A DNA stretch of 8,566 nt from contig UQQN01000099.1 in the NCBI GenBank assembly GCA_900543155.1, forward strand, positions 1-8,566, in the 5' to 3' direction. A program made the translations under genes and the position numbers. Below are positions 1-6,003 of this stretch, in pieces. The DNA is from an uncultured Prevotella sp. GTDB lineage: Bacteria > Bacteroidota > Bacteroidia > Bacteroidales > Bacteroidaceae. Below the pieces are notes generated by a model that saw nothing but the letters and a program-made list of their open reading frames with translations, had not been told where the DNA came from and did no database searches. Position 1 is the first letter of the stretch. The number at the start of each line of letters is the position of its first letter.

Positions 1-128
1 GAATGCCACAAAAAGCCAACGACTGCCACAACCACTTGAAACTCAAAACAAAAGCCCAAATCTGCTATTTTTTGCTTTTTTAGTCATTCTTTTTATCTAA
101 AACATTACCTCCTACCCTACTTATGCTT

Positions 129-136
129 TACATTTG
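129..136 (+). promoter_or_regulatory. candidate -7 box TACATTTG
   Basis: TACATTTG matches the Bacteroidota -7 consensus TAnnTTTG exactly. No TTTG is found 19-21 nt upstream, so the -33 element is missing. In about 500 nt of AT-rich DNA such a match has a fair chance of arising at random. If real, transcription would start around 140-145, just ahead of the ATG at 147, and would run toward the gene at 499. Confidence 0.25.
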
Positions 137-325
137 TCAACAACTTATGGCAGAAATGGTGTTATATGTGTTAAGGATGAAAATAATAGAAACAATAAGA
201 GTCGGTAAGCCTGTATATTTTTTTACCTTATGCAACGTGTAACTACATTGCAAAGCATGTAATACAAAACGCATTAGCATTTGCAAGTTTTCTCTTTATT
301 TAGTTACTAAATTAATAACTAACTA

Positions 326-348
326 ATGCTTTTAGTGCTAAAAAGCAT
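326..348 (+). repeat. short AT-rich hairpin
   Basis: ATGCTTTT (326-333) pairs perfectly with AAAAGCAT (341-348) across a 7-nt loop. The stem has only two G:C pairs and the sequence after it is not a clean T-run, so it is at best a weak terminator or a regulatory half-site pair upstream of the gene at 499. Confidence 0.3.
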
Positions 349-372
349 CTTAATTTTGCTTTGCGACAATTT

Positions 373-407
373 TTTGGATGTTGTTTCAATTTATATTTCG
401 ATATTTG
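373..407 (+). promoter_or_regulatory. weak promoter candidate for the gene at 499
   Basis: TTTG at 373-376 is followed by two near-matches to TAnnTTTG: TATATTTC (392-399, last base wrong, spacing 15) and GATATTTG (400-407, first base wrong, spacing 23). Neither has the usual 19-21 nt spacing. If either is used, the mRNA would have a leader of roughly 90 nt. This is a guess from position and partial consensus only. Confidence 0.2.
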
Positions 408-498
408 CAAGCGATAGCAGTGGCAAAATGATTCAGTCGATTGTTCCTGCTACAATAAAAAACAACACATCCTCAATCAAGAAAAAAAGAAATTTATT

Positions 499-1416
499 AT
501 GAAACGTATACTCTTATCATTACTATTTGTCCTTTTCGCATTCTGTGCAAAGGCAATGAGTTACGAAGATGCACGAGACCAAGCATGGTTCCTAACCGAT
601 AAAATGGCGTATGAACTCAACCTTACGCCCGAACAATACGACCGCGCATACCAAATCAACTTAGACTATTTGATGAGCTTGCGCACCCCCTCAGACTGTA
701 GTGGATATTATTGGTCTTATCGCGATGCAGACTTGCGTTGCATACTCTTCGACTGGCAATATAATCTTTATCGCACGTTGACCTATTTCTATCGTCCTGT
801 GCGTTGGTATCAAGCCAGTTGGTACTATCCTGTGTTCGATCGTTATCGCTATGGCTATTACTATTTCGACTGTCCCCATGTTTACGTAACCTACCGCGGT
901 GGCATGTGGCGTCGTCGCAGTCATAACGATCCGAGTCCGTATGTAGCCATGCGCCCTACTCGTGGTTCGGGCATGCGCGATCATTATCAAAATCGTGAAT
1001 GGTTTGGCGGCAACATGAACAGTCGTCCTAACCACAACAACAGTCGTCCTGGTTTTAACACTGGCAGACCCAACAACAATGGTCGCCCAAACAACGGTCG
1101 TCCCGACTATAACAATGGCAGACCCAACAACAACGCTCGCCCAGGGTTCAATTATGGACGTCCCGAAAACAATGATCGCCCTTCGCGCCCCAATAACGGA
1201 AACAGTTTCCGCGATGAATATACCAACTATCGTCAAACGGGTAATAGTAGTAATAGTAGCAATAGTGGTCGTAGGTTTGGCAGTGGTGTAGGTGCTCCCA
1301 ATAACAACCGTGGCAACAACCGTGTGAACAATAGCGGCAATAGTGGCCGTTCGCAACGTGGCACCATCACTACCCCACAAGGCAACAGAGGCGGTGGCCG
1401 TGGGTTGGGAAGATAG
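499..1416 (+). CDS. secreted aromatic-rich protein with Asn/Arg-Pro repeat tail, function unknown
   Basis: A 305-residue exported protein that I cannot assign to a named family. Residues 1-19 form a Sec signal peptide (Lys-Arg, a Leu/Phe-rich core, then Ala-Lys-Ala as a signal peptidase I site). Residues 22-60 look helical and carry LTPEQYDRA (42-50), reminiscent of the LTxxQ motif of Spy/CpxP-type periplasmic proteins; this is resemblance only. Residues 66-135 are very rich in Tyr and Trp and contain three cysteines (67, 81, 125). From about 175 to the end the protein is low complexity: ten Arg-Pro dipeptides spaced by Asn/Gly to residue 231, then Asn-Ser and Gly-Arg stretches. The tail is strongly basic and probably disordered. 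The ATG at 499 is preceded by an A-rich stretch without a Shine-Dalgarno, as is usual in Bacteroidota. It stands alone; the next gene has its own promoter. A periplasmic or cell-surface location is inferred. Confidence 0.85.
   Translation: MKRILLSLLFVLFAFCAKAMSYEDARDQAWFLTDKMAYELNLTPEQYDRAYQINLDYLMSLRTPSDCSGYYWSYRDADLRCILFDWQYNLYRTLTYFYRPVRWYQASWYYPVFDRYRYGYYYFDCPHVYVTYRGGMWRRRSHNDPSPYVAMRPTRGSGMRDHYQNREWFGGNMNSRPNHNNSRPGFNTGRPNNNGRPNNGRPDYNNGRPNNNARPGFNYGRPENNDRPSRPNNGNSFRDEYTNYRQTGNSSNSSNSGRRFGSGVGAPNNNRGNNRVNNSGNSGRSQRGTITTPQGNRGGGRGLGR
1021..1200 (+). repeat. coding repeats, Arg-Pro/Asn tract
   Basis: Codons 175-234 of the exported protein form an irregular repeat of the type RPNNNG / RPGFNxG. 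At the DNA level TGGCAGACCCAACAACAA occurs at 1062-1079 and again at 1116-1133, 54 nt (18 codons) apart. The repeat length is a multiple of three, so recombination or slippage would change tail length without a frameshift. Confidence 0.75.
1243..1269 (+). repeat. 9-nt in-frame tandem repeat (x3)
   Basis: Three consecutive 9-nt units, AATAGTAGT, AATAGTAGC and AATAGTGGT, encode Asn-Ser-Ser, Asn-Ser-Ser and Asn-Ser-Gly (residues 249-257). This is a short microsatellite inside the low-complexity tail and a likely site of in-frame length variation between strains. Confidence 0.7.
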
Positions 1417-1457
1417 TAATACAGCCCCAACCAACTGAAGAAACAAAAATCTGCTGT

Positions 1458-1551
1458 GCCAAGTTAGGCGGCGGCTCGGAAGTAAAAACGAAAGTTTTGG
1501 GACTTTCGTCATGATAAACTATCGCACTTCGCTCGCCTTGCACTACTTTGC
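1458..1551. repeat. palindromic intergenic element, copy 1 (diverged)
   Basis: The first 52 nt (1458-1509) are identical to 1555-1606 of copy 2, at an offset of 97 nt. It contains the same perfect 8-bp stem ACGAAAGT/ACTTTCGT (1488-1495 and 1502-1509) with loop TTTGGG. After the stem it has 16 nt (1510-1525) where copy 2 has 5 nt, so it lacks the TTTG of the promoter, and its right end reads CTACTTTGC instead of CTAACTTTGC. It therefore appears to have lost promoter function. No T-tract follows the stem, so it is not a good terminator for the gene ending at 1416. Confidence 0.8.
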
Positions 1552-1554
1552 TGC

Positions 1555-1638
1555 GCCAAGTTAGGCGGCGGCTCGGAAGTAAAAACGAAAGTTTTGGGAC
1601 TTTCGTTTTGTACTTCGCTCGCCTTGTACTAACTTTGC
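1555..1638. repeat. palindromic intergenic element, copy 2 (intact, carries promoter)
   Basis: An 84-nt imperfect palindrome. The outer ends GCCAAGTTAG (1555-1564) and CTAACTTTGC (1629-1638) pair at 9 of 10 positions. A middle section pairs GGCG (1567-1570) with CGCC (1620-1623). GGAAGTA (1575-1581) continues pairing with TACTTC (1611-1616). The tip is an 11-bp perfect stem (1582-1592 with 1599-1609) with loop TTTGGG. The stem ends in TTTT, so it has some terminator character on the + strand. The right end contains a complete promoter for tamL. The left end, read on the - strand, is TAACTTGG, one base from a -7 box facing the other way. The structure suggests a dispersed, possibly mobile, non-coding repeat; I cannot count genome copies here. 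Confidence 0.8.
1607..1637 (+). promoter_or_regulatory. promoter of tamL (TTTG-N19-TAACTTTG)
   Basis: TTTG at 1607-1610 and TAACTTTG at 1630-1637 are separated by exactly 19 nt, a full match to the Bacteroidota primary sigma-factor consensus. Only 7 nt separate the -7 box from the tamL ATG, so the transcript should begin within a few bases of the start codon (leaderless or nearly so). The -33 box overlaps the descending arm of the hairpin in palindromic element copy 2. Confidence 0.7.
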
Positions 1639-1644
1639 ATAGAA

Positions 1645-4029
1645 ATGCCCCAGATAAAACGAAATAAAATACATAACACACAAGCAAAAGCCTGTAGCAC
1701 ATTCTGCACAGGCCTTTTGTTCATATACCTATTTGCTATATCATTGCTGAGTTCTTGCAGTAGCAAAAAATTCTTGAAACAAGGAGAATACGTGCTATCT
1801 GACGTGAAAATTACCAGCACAAGTAAACACTTTAATACATCGCAATATAAAGGCTATTTACGTCAGCATCCTAATGCCAAATGGTTTACACTCTTTAAAG
1901 TACCTTTGGGCATTTATTGTTGGTCGAAAGCCGACTCTATTAAAGGCAATAAAGGCTTGTCTAAGTTGTGGCGAAAAATTGGCGAAGCCCCCGTGGTGTA
2001 TAATAGCCAACTGACACAATACAGCAAATATAACATAGAACAGGCACTCTATAGCGAAGGATATTTGCACGCCAATGCCGACACGCTGATGCGACGCAAC
2101 GGACATAAGATGCACGTGGAATATCGCATACAACCAGGGCCACGCCACTACGTAAAACAACTCGATTTCCACTTTGATAGTCCTGTGATTCATGAAGCCT
2201 TTTTGCAAGACTCTGTTTACACAAAACTGCGCCAAGGCATGCCCTTGAACCTCAATATTTTGGCAGAAGAACGTTCACGCGCCATCAATGCCTTGCACGA
2301 ACGTGGTTTTTACTATTTAAACAACGACTTCGTTACTTTTGACATCGACACCATAGTGGGCGAATTAGGAGCTAAAGTAACCATGTCTATCAAAATGCCC
2401 GAAAAGGTAGATTCACTGCGTGCCTACGTGCCACAACGCTACAGAAACATCAATGTTCACACTGAGAAAATAGATGGTGCTGAACAATTTGTTCAACACG
2501 AATCGGCTAAAGACACGTTGCACTATCGTGGCATTAACTTTATATACGATGAGAAGGTGCGCATCAATAAACGCGTATTCGTTTCGCACGTTGCGATGCG
2601 TCCCGACAGCCTCTACCACGAAACACAGTTGCAAAACACTTATAGCAACTTGAGTTCGTTGCCCACTGTGACGTTTACCAATATCCGCACTGTTCCTGTT
2701 GAAGGGAGCAACGATTTGCTTGACTGCAACATACGCGTAAAGCCCGCAAAACCACACACTATAGGACTCGAAGTGGAGGGTACAAACACCTCAGGCGACT
2801 TGGGAGCAGCTATGGCGCTTACTTATGGTAACCGAAATTTATTTAAGGGTTCAGAGTTACTAAGCCTCAAGCTTCGTGCGGCTTACGAGGCGATTACAGG
2901 TCTTGAAGGCTATGCAAGCCAAAACTACACAGAATGGAGTGCAGAGGCTAATTTACGCTTCCCCACCTTGCTTATCCCCTTTGTGAGTATCGACCAAAAG
3001 CGCAGAATAAAAGCAAGTTCTGAGGCTAAAATTATGTACGACACGCAAGACCGCCCTGAATTTCACCGACGCATTCTAACAGGCGCTTGGGCATATAATT
3101 GGAGCCACGCACAAAATCCACGTTGGCAACACCGCTACGACTTGATATCGGTGAACTATGTTTACATGCCCTGGATTTCGGACACGTTCAGAAAAGATTA
3201 TCTTGAAGGAGATGACCCCCATTACTCCGTATTGCGCTATAGCTACGAAAACCTGTTCATTATGAAAACAGGATATAACTTCGTATACAATTCGTTGCGA
3301 AATGCTCAGTCAATGCCTTCATCGCTTTACCAAACAAATGGGTTTCAACTAAAATGTGGGGTGGAACTTGCTGGTAATTTGCTCTATGGTTTGTCGAAAG
3401 CTACAAAAAGCCATCGCACTGACGGCACTTACAATATTTTTGGCATTGCTTACTCACAATATGCTAAATTCGACATTGACTTTGCGAAAAGCATTGTTTT
3501 AGGCGAAAAAAACTCATTGGCACTTCACCTTGCCTTTGGCATTGGCATTCCTTATGGCAACTCTACCATTCTGCCTTATGAAAAACGCTACTTTTCGGGC
3601 GGTGCAAACAGTGTGCGTGGTTGGAGTGTAAGAGACTTAGGACCTGGTTCGTACAAAGGAAAGGACGGAAAGGTAGACTTTGTAAATCAAACGGGTAATA
3701 TGAAACTCGACTTGAGTGCCGAATGGCGCACTCACTTGTTTTGGAAACTACATGGCGCTTTCTTCCTTGACGCGGGCAATGTGTGGAACACACGCTCTTA
3801 TCCTAACATGGAGGGCTCTGTATTCCACTTCGACAGTTTCTATAAACAAATTGCCTTAGCCTATGGTTTGGGCATTCGCTTCAACTTTAACTACTTCATC
3901 CTACGTTTTGATGGAGGTATGAAAGCCATTGACCCTGCACACCCGCACGGACGATTGCACTTCCCCATTACAAAACCCAATTTCTCGCGCGACTTCGCAC
4001 TGCATTTTGCCGTGGGATTGCCCTTCTAA
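1645..4029 (+). CDS. tamL: TamL-type Omp85 outer membrane assembly lipoprotein
   Basis: A 794-residue BamA/TamA-superfamily outer membrane protein. In Bacteroidota TamL replaces TamA and works with TamB in outer-membrane biogenesis. Residues 22-37 are a hydrophobic signal segment ending in the lipobox LSSC, so Cys38 is predicted to be lipidated after signal peptidase II cleavage; the charged N-region before it is unusually long (about 20 residues). The periplasmic part (about 40-370) shows POTRA-like segments at about 112-180, 190-255 and 285-370. The Omp85 barrel fills about 375-794, with the conserved loop-6 motif VRGW at 657-660 preceded by FSGGANS, and a C-terminal aromatic strand ending in LPF. 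The size fits TamL. No alternative start precedes the signal sequence, and the ATG lies 7 nt after a consensus -7 box. The next gene follows after 17 nt. TamB is not in the window. The family call is firm; the TamL subtype rests on the lipobox plus Omp85 architecture. Confidence 0.88.
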   Translation: MPQIKRNKIHNTQAKACSTFCTGLLFIYLFAISLLSSCSSKKFLKQGEYVLSDVKITSTSKHFNTSQYKGYLRQHPNAKWFTLFKVPLGIYCWSKADSIKGNKGLSKLWRKIGEAPVVYNSQLTQYSKYNIEQALYSEGYLHANADTLMRRNGHKMHVEYRIQPGPRHYVKQLDFHFDSPVIHEAFLQDSVYTKLRQGMPLNLNILAEERSRAINALHERGFYYLNNDFVTFDIDTIVGELGAKVTMSIKMPEKVDSLRAYVPQRYRNINVHTEKIDGAEQFVQHESAKDTLHYRGINFIYDEKVRINKRVFVSHVAMRPDSLYHETQLQNTYSNLSSLPTVTFTNIRTVPVEGSNDLLDCNIRVKPAKPHTIGLEVEGTNTSGDLGAAMALTYGNRNLFKGSELLSLKLRAAYEAITGLEGYASQNYTEWSAEANLRFPTLLIPFVSIDQKRRIKASSEAKIMYDTQDRPEFHRRILTGAWAYNWSHAQNPRWQHRYDLISVNYVYMPWISDTFRKDYLEGDDPHYSVLRYSYENLFIMKTGYNFVYNSLRNAQSMPSSLYQTNGFQLKCGVELAGNLLYGLSKATKSHRTDGTYNIFGIAYSQYAKFDIDFAKSIVLGEKNSLALHLAFGIGIPYGNSTILPYEKRYFSGGANSVRGWSVRDLGPGSYKGKDGKVDFVNQTGNMKLDLSAEWRTHLFWKLHGAFFLDAGNVWNTRSYPNMEGSVFHFDSFYKQIALAYGLGIRFNFNYFILRFDGGMKAIDPAHPHGRLHFPITKPNFSRDFALHFAVGLPF

Positions 4030-4046
4030 AAAAGAAAACAACTATC

Positions 4047-4859
4047 ATGCTTCAATTTATATCTCTTAGCTCTGGCAGTAGCGGCAACTGTTATTATTTT
4101 AACCATAATGGTTTTGGACTGCTCATTGACCTAGGCATCAGTATGCGTGCACTGAAACAGCATTTTTCAAACTACGGACTTGCTTTGGCACAGATTCAGG
4201 CAGCACTAATTACACACGACCATACAGACCATGTGAAGGGCATTGGTGCCTTCTCTACACAGTTTCACGTACCTGTTTACACCACACAGGCTGTGCATCA
4301 ATCTATTCAGCGAAACCATTTTGTATCGAAAAAAATTCCTACATCACTTCAACAAATTGTGTCACCCCACGAGTCGGTGGATGTGGGGCCTTTTAACATC
4401 ACGCCCTTTACCGTGCCTCACGATAGTGCCGACAACAACGGCTACATAATACGTGTTGACGATAAGTGCATTGTGTTGCTGACGGATGTGGGACATTTTA
4501 CCGACGAGATGCCTCAAATAGTGGGTCAAGCCACACACCTTATCATAGAATCTAACTACGATGTGGCAATGTTAGCTGCTGGTCCCTACCCCATTCGGCT
4601 GCAAAACCGCATTAGCAGTCCGTATGGGCACATTAGCAATATAGAAACGGCTGAATTCCTTGCCAAACACCTTAACCGCGACCTCATTCAGCGCGTATGG
4701 CTTTGCCACCTTAGCGCACAAAATAACATTCCGAGAATTGCCCTTGAAACATGCACAAATGTGCTAACCGAGGCAGGTTTTACGCTTGAAGGCGAAAACG
4801 CGAATTTGGTGTTGCAAGTGTTGCCACGCAAAACGCCCACCTTGCTCACTGAATTATAA
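4047..4859 (+). CDS. yycJ: YycJ/WalJ-family metallo-beta-lactamase-fold hydrolase
   Basis: A 270-residue cytoplasmic metallo-beta-lactamase-fold protein with no signal peptide. The N-terminus contains SLSSGSSGNCYY (residues 6-17), characteristic of YycJ/WalJ. Metal ligands are all visible: THDHTDH (56-62, with H57, H59, D61 and H62), H125 in VPHDSADNNGY, D147 in LTDVGH, and H195 in YGHISN. Firmicutes members have been linked to DNA repair as 5' exonucleases and are encoded near the WalRK two-component genes; no such genes are here, so nuclease activity is an inference from the family. Residues 166-198 (IIESNYD, then GPYPIRLQNRISS) are also typical. It starts 17 nt after tamL with an A-rich gap, no Shine-Dalgarno and no promoter, and is probably co-transcribed with it. 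The operon ends at the inverted repeat 4881-4986. Confidence 0.9.
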   Translation: MLQFISLSSGSSGNCYYFNHNGFGLLIDLGISMRALKQHFSNYGLALAQIQAALITHDHTDHVKGIGAFSTQFHVPVYTTQAVHQSIQRNHFVSKKIPTSLQQIVSPHESVDVGPFNITPFTVPHDSADNNGYIIRVDDKCIVLLTDVGHFTDEMPQIVGQATHLIIESNYDVAMLAAGPYPIRLQNRISSPYGHISNIETAEFLAKHLNRDLIQRVWLCHLSAQNNIPRIALETCTNVLTEAGFTLEGENANLVLQVLPRKTPTLLTEL

Positions 4860-4880
4860 AGGAGGCTCTAAAAAAACAAT

Positions 4881-4986
4881 CAAAAATCCCATGAATTGGG
4901 GAATATGAAATCGTTCACCGCATTTTCTTAAAATAACAAGAAAATAGATTTGAAAAATTCATATTCTCCAATTCATGGGATTTTTG
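4881..4986. terminator. long inverted repeat, probable bidirectional terminator
   Basis: Arms 4881-4909 and 4958-4986 pair over 29 bp with a single G:T mismatch (a G-U wobble when transcribed on +). The 48-nt loop holds a second perfect 8-bp stem, ATTTTCTT (4922-4929) with AAGAAAAT (4938-4945). On + the stem is followed by few T residues (the T5 is in the arm, then GGG). On - the arm ends in TTTTTG, then ATTG and a run of seven T. It sits 21 nt after the yycJ stop and 23 nt from the stop of the convergent HisC-like gene, so it most likely ends both transcripts. The arm length exceeds what termination needs, so a small MITE-like element is an alternative; no target-site duplication is obvious. 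Confidence 0.75.
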
Positions 4987-5009
4987 GGTTCTTACACAAA
5001 AACGGCATG

Positions 5010-5999
5010 TTACCCAAGTCGTCTACGCAAAGCTCCCAATAAAGCTGAATTTTCATTGGGCAGCCCAATGGTAATGCGCAAACAACCTTTTACGGGAAGT
5101 GTGGCTATGCCATTTTTGAGTAGGTATTTATAAATTGCCATTGTGTCGGCAAAACGCACCAATAGGAAGTTTGCATCCGAATGGTAGATATGTTTACACT
5201 CAGGTAAATCGCTCAATGCCAATCTCACCTTATTGCGTTCGTCTACAATTTGGCGCACCCACTTATCCACATCAAGTCGGTTCTTTACCATGCGTGCAGC
5301 CGCATCTTCTACCACCATACTAATGGGGTGTACCAATCCTACGCAACTTACGTTTTTAATTACCTCAGGATATCCCACGATAGCTGCTAAATGCAACCCA
5401 GCCATAGACCAAGCATGTGAGAAGGAACGCAGAATAACCAAATTCTTATACTTATTAAGCAAAGGAAGTATCGACTTATGTGGCACAAAATCGATATACG
5501 ATTCGTCTACTACAACAATTCCCTCAAAGAGTTGTAGAATTGTTTCAATGCTTTGTGCATCGAGCAAATTACCTGTAGGCGAATTGGGCGAACACAAATA
5601 AATAATCTTTGTGGTTTCGCTCACGGCTTCTAAAATGCGCTCAGCATCTAACTCAAAATCGTTCTCTTTAAGCGCAGCCTCTCTATACTCCACACGGTTA
5701 ATAATGGCACGACGCTTATAAATGCTGCGCGTAGGTTCGGCTGCTACCACACTGTCGCGATTGGGCAATGCGTAAACACGCATCAACAGATCGACCGCTT
5801 CTTCTGTTCCATGCGTAAAATAGATGCAGGAGGCAGGTATGCGTTCGTGTTTGCCCCAATTATGTTTCAGTTCGCCGAGGTCTTTCTCGTCAGGATATCG
5901 ATTGAACGGGGTATTAAACGGCGATTCATTGGCATCAAGCCGCACCTTTGCCTTAGGACGTATGCGCGGTGCCTTCATATTCTCTGGTAGTTGTTTCAT
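5010..5999 (-). CDS. HisC-like aminotransferase-fold protein lacking the PLP lysine
   Basis: A 329-residue fold-type I aminotransferase homologue closest to histidinol-phosphate aminotransferase, somewhat shorter than usual (about 345-360). Conserved: LDANESPFN (21-29), NRYPDE (33-38), HGTEEAVDLL (63-72), LCSPNSPTGN (135-144, N139), VVDESYIDF (163-171, D165 and Y168) and GCLRITIG (305-312, R308). The segment normally reading FSKAWGMAGxR is FSHAWSMAGLH (193-203): His195 (codon 5415-5417) replaces the Schiff-base lysine and His203 (5391-5393) the phosphate-binding arginine. The usual PTYGMY is PTRSIY (89-94). The VRxRS segment before CLRIT, with its substrate-binding arginine, is shortened to ATLPV. 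The frame is otherwise intact, so this is not simple decay. It cannot be a normal transaminase; either a PMP-dependent enzyme or a non-catalytic relative is possible. No other his genes are nearby. ATG 5999 lies 4 nt after a perfect -7 box; Met8 is the alternative start. Confidence 0.85.
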   Translation of the reverse strand: MKQLPENMKAPRIRPKAKVRLDANESPFNTPFNRYPDEKDLGELKHNWGKHERIPASCIYFTHGTEEAVDLLMRVYALPNRDSVVAAEPTRSIYKRRAIINRVEYREAALKENDFELDAERILEAVSETTKIIYLCSPNSPTGNLLDAQSIETILQLFEGIVVVDESYIDFVPHKSILPLLNKYKNLVILRSFSHAWSMAGLHLAAIVGYPEVIKNVSCVGLVHPISMVVEDAAARMVKNRLDVDKWVRQIVDERNKVRLALSDLPECKHIYHSDANFLLVRFADTMAIYKYLLKNGIATLPVKGCLRITIGLPNENSALLGALRRRLG

Positions 6000-6003
6000 G
6001 TTG

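Larger units (their letters stand above)
1..498. other. AT-rich non-coding region, no supported gene
   Basis: No open reading frame with recognisable coding character is present on either strand, and no tRNA or rRNA is seen. What can be pointed to: a perfect TAnnTTTG box at 129-136 followed by a 31-codon ORF at 147-242 (probably chance); a 7-bp inverted repeat TTAGTTA/TAACTAA at 300-306 and 316-322; an 8-bp hairpin at 326-348; and poor promoter-like boxes at 373-407 ahead of the gene at 499. The region is probably the upstream regulatory region of that gene and perhaps also of a gene left of the window. Confidence 0.6.

Noticed and set aside
1488..1509. Hairpin of copy 1 as terminator of the exported protein gene
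   Set aside because: The 8-bp stem is followed by CATGATAA rather than a T-tract.
691..1512. 273-codon open frame on the minus strand opposite the exported protein gene
   Set aside because: Its Thr/Val/Ile/Ala-rich, repetitive translation is the antisense reading of the Asn/Arg-Pro repeat and aromatic codons; the + frame has a signal peptide and a coherent architecture.
1458..1638. Direct repeats as a CRISPR-like array
   Set aside because: Only two copies, a 97-nt period with no variable spacer of regular size, and an extended palindromic structure unlike a CRISPR repeat; no cas genes.
1370..1702. 110-codon minus-strand frame across the palindromic element
   Set aside because: It runs through the duplicated non-coding repeat and the start of tamL, and its translation shows the repeat twice with no protein features.
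4858..4865. AAAGGAGG as a Shine-Dalgarno for a small gene after yycJ
   Set aside because: The only ATGs in range open frames of a few codons, one inside the inverted repeat; Bacteroidota starts here do not use such sites.
5010..5999. HisC-like gene as a simple pseudogene
   Set aside because: The frame is uninterrupted over 329 codons and many structural motifs are well kept; changes cluster at the active site, which is not the pattern of random decay.
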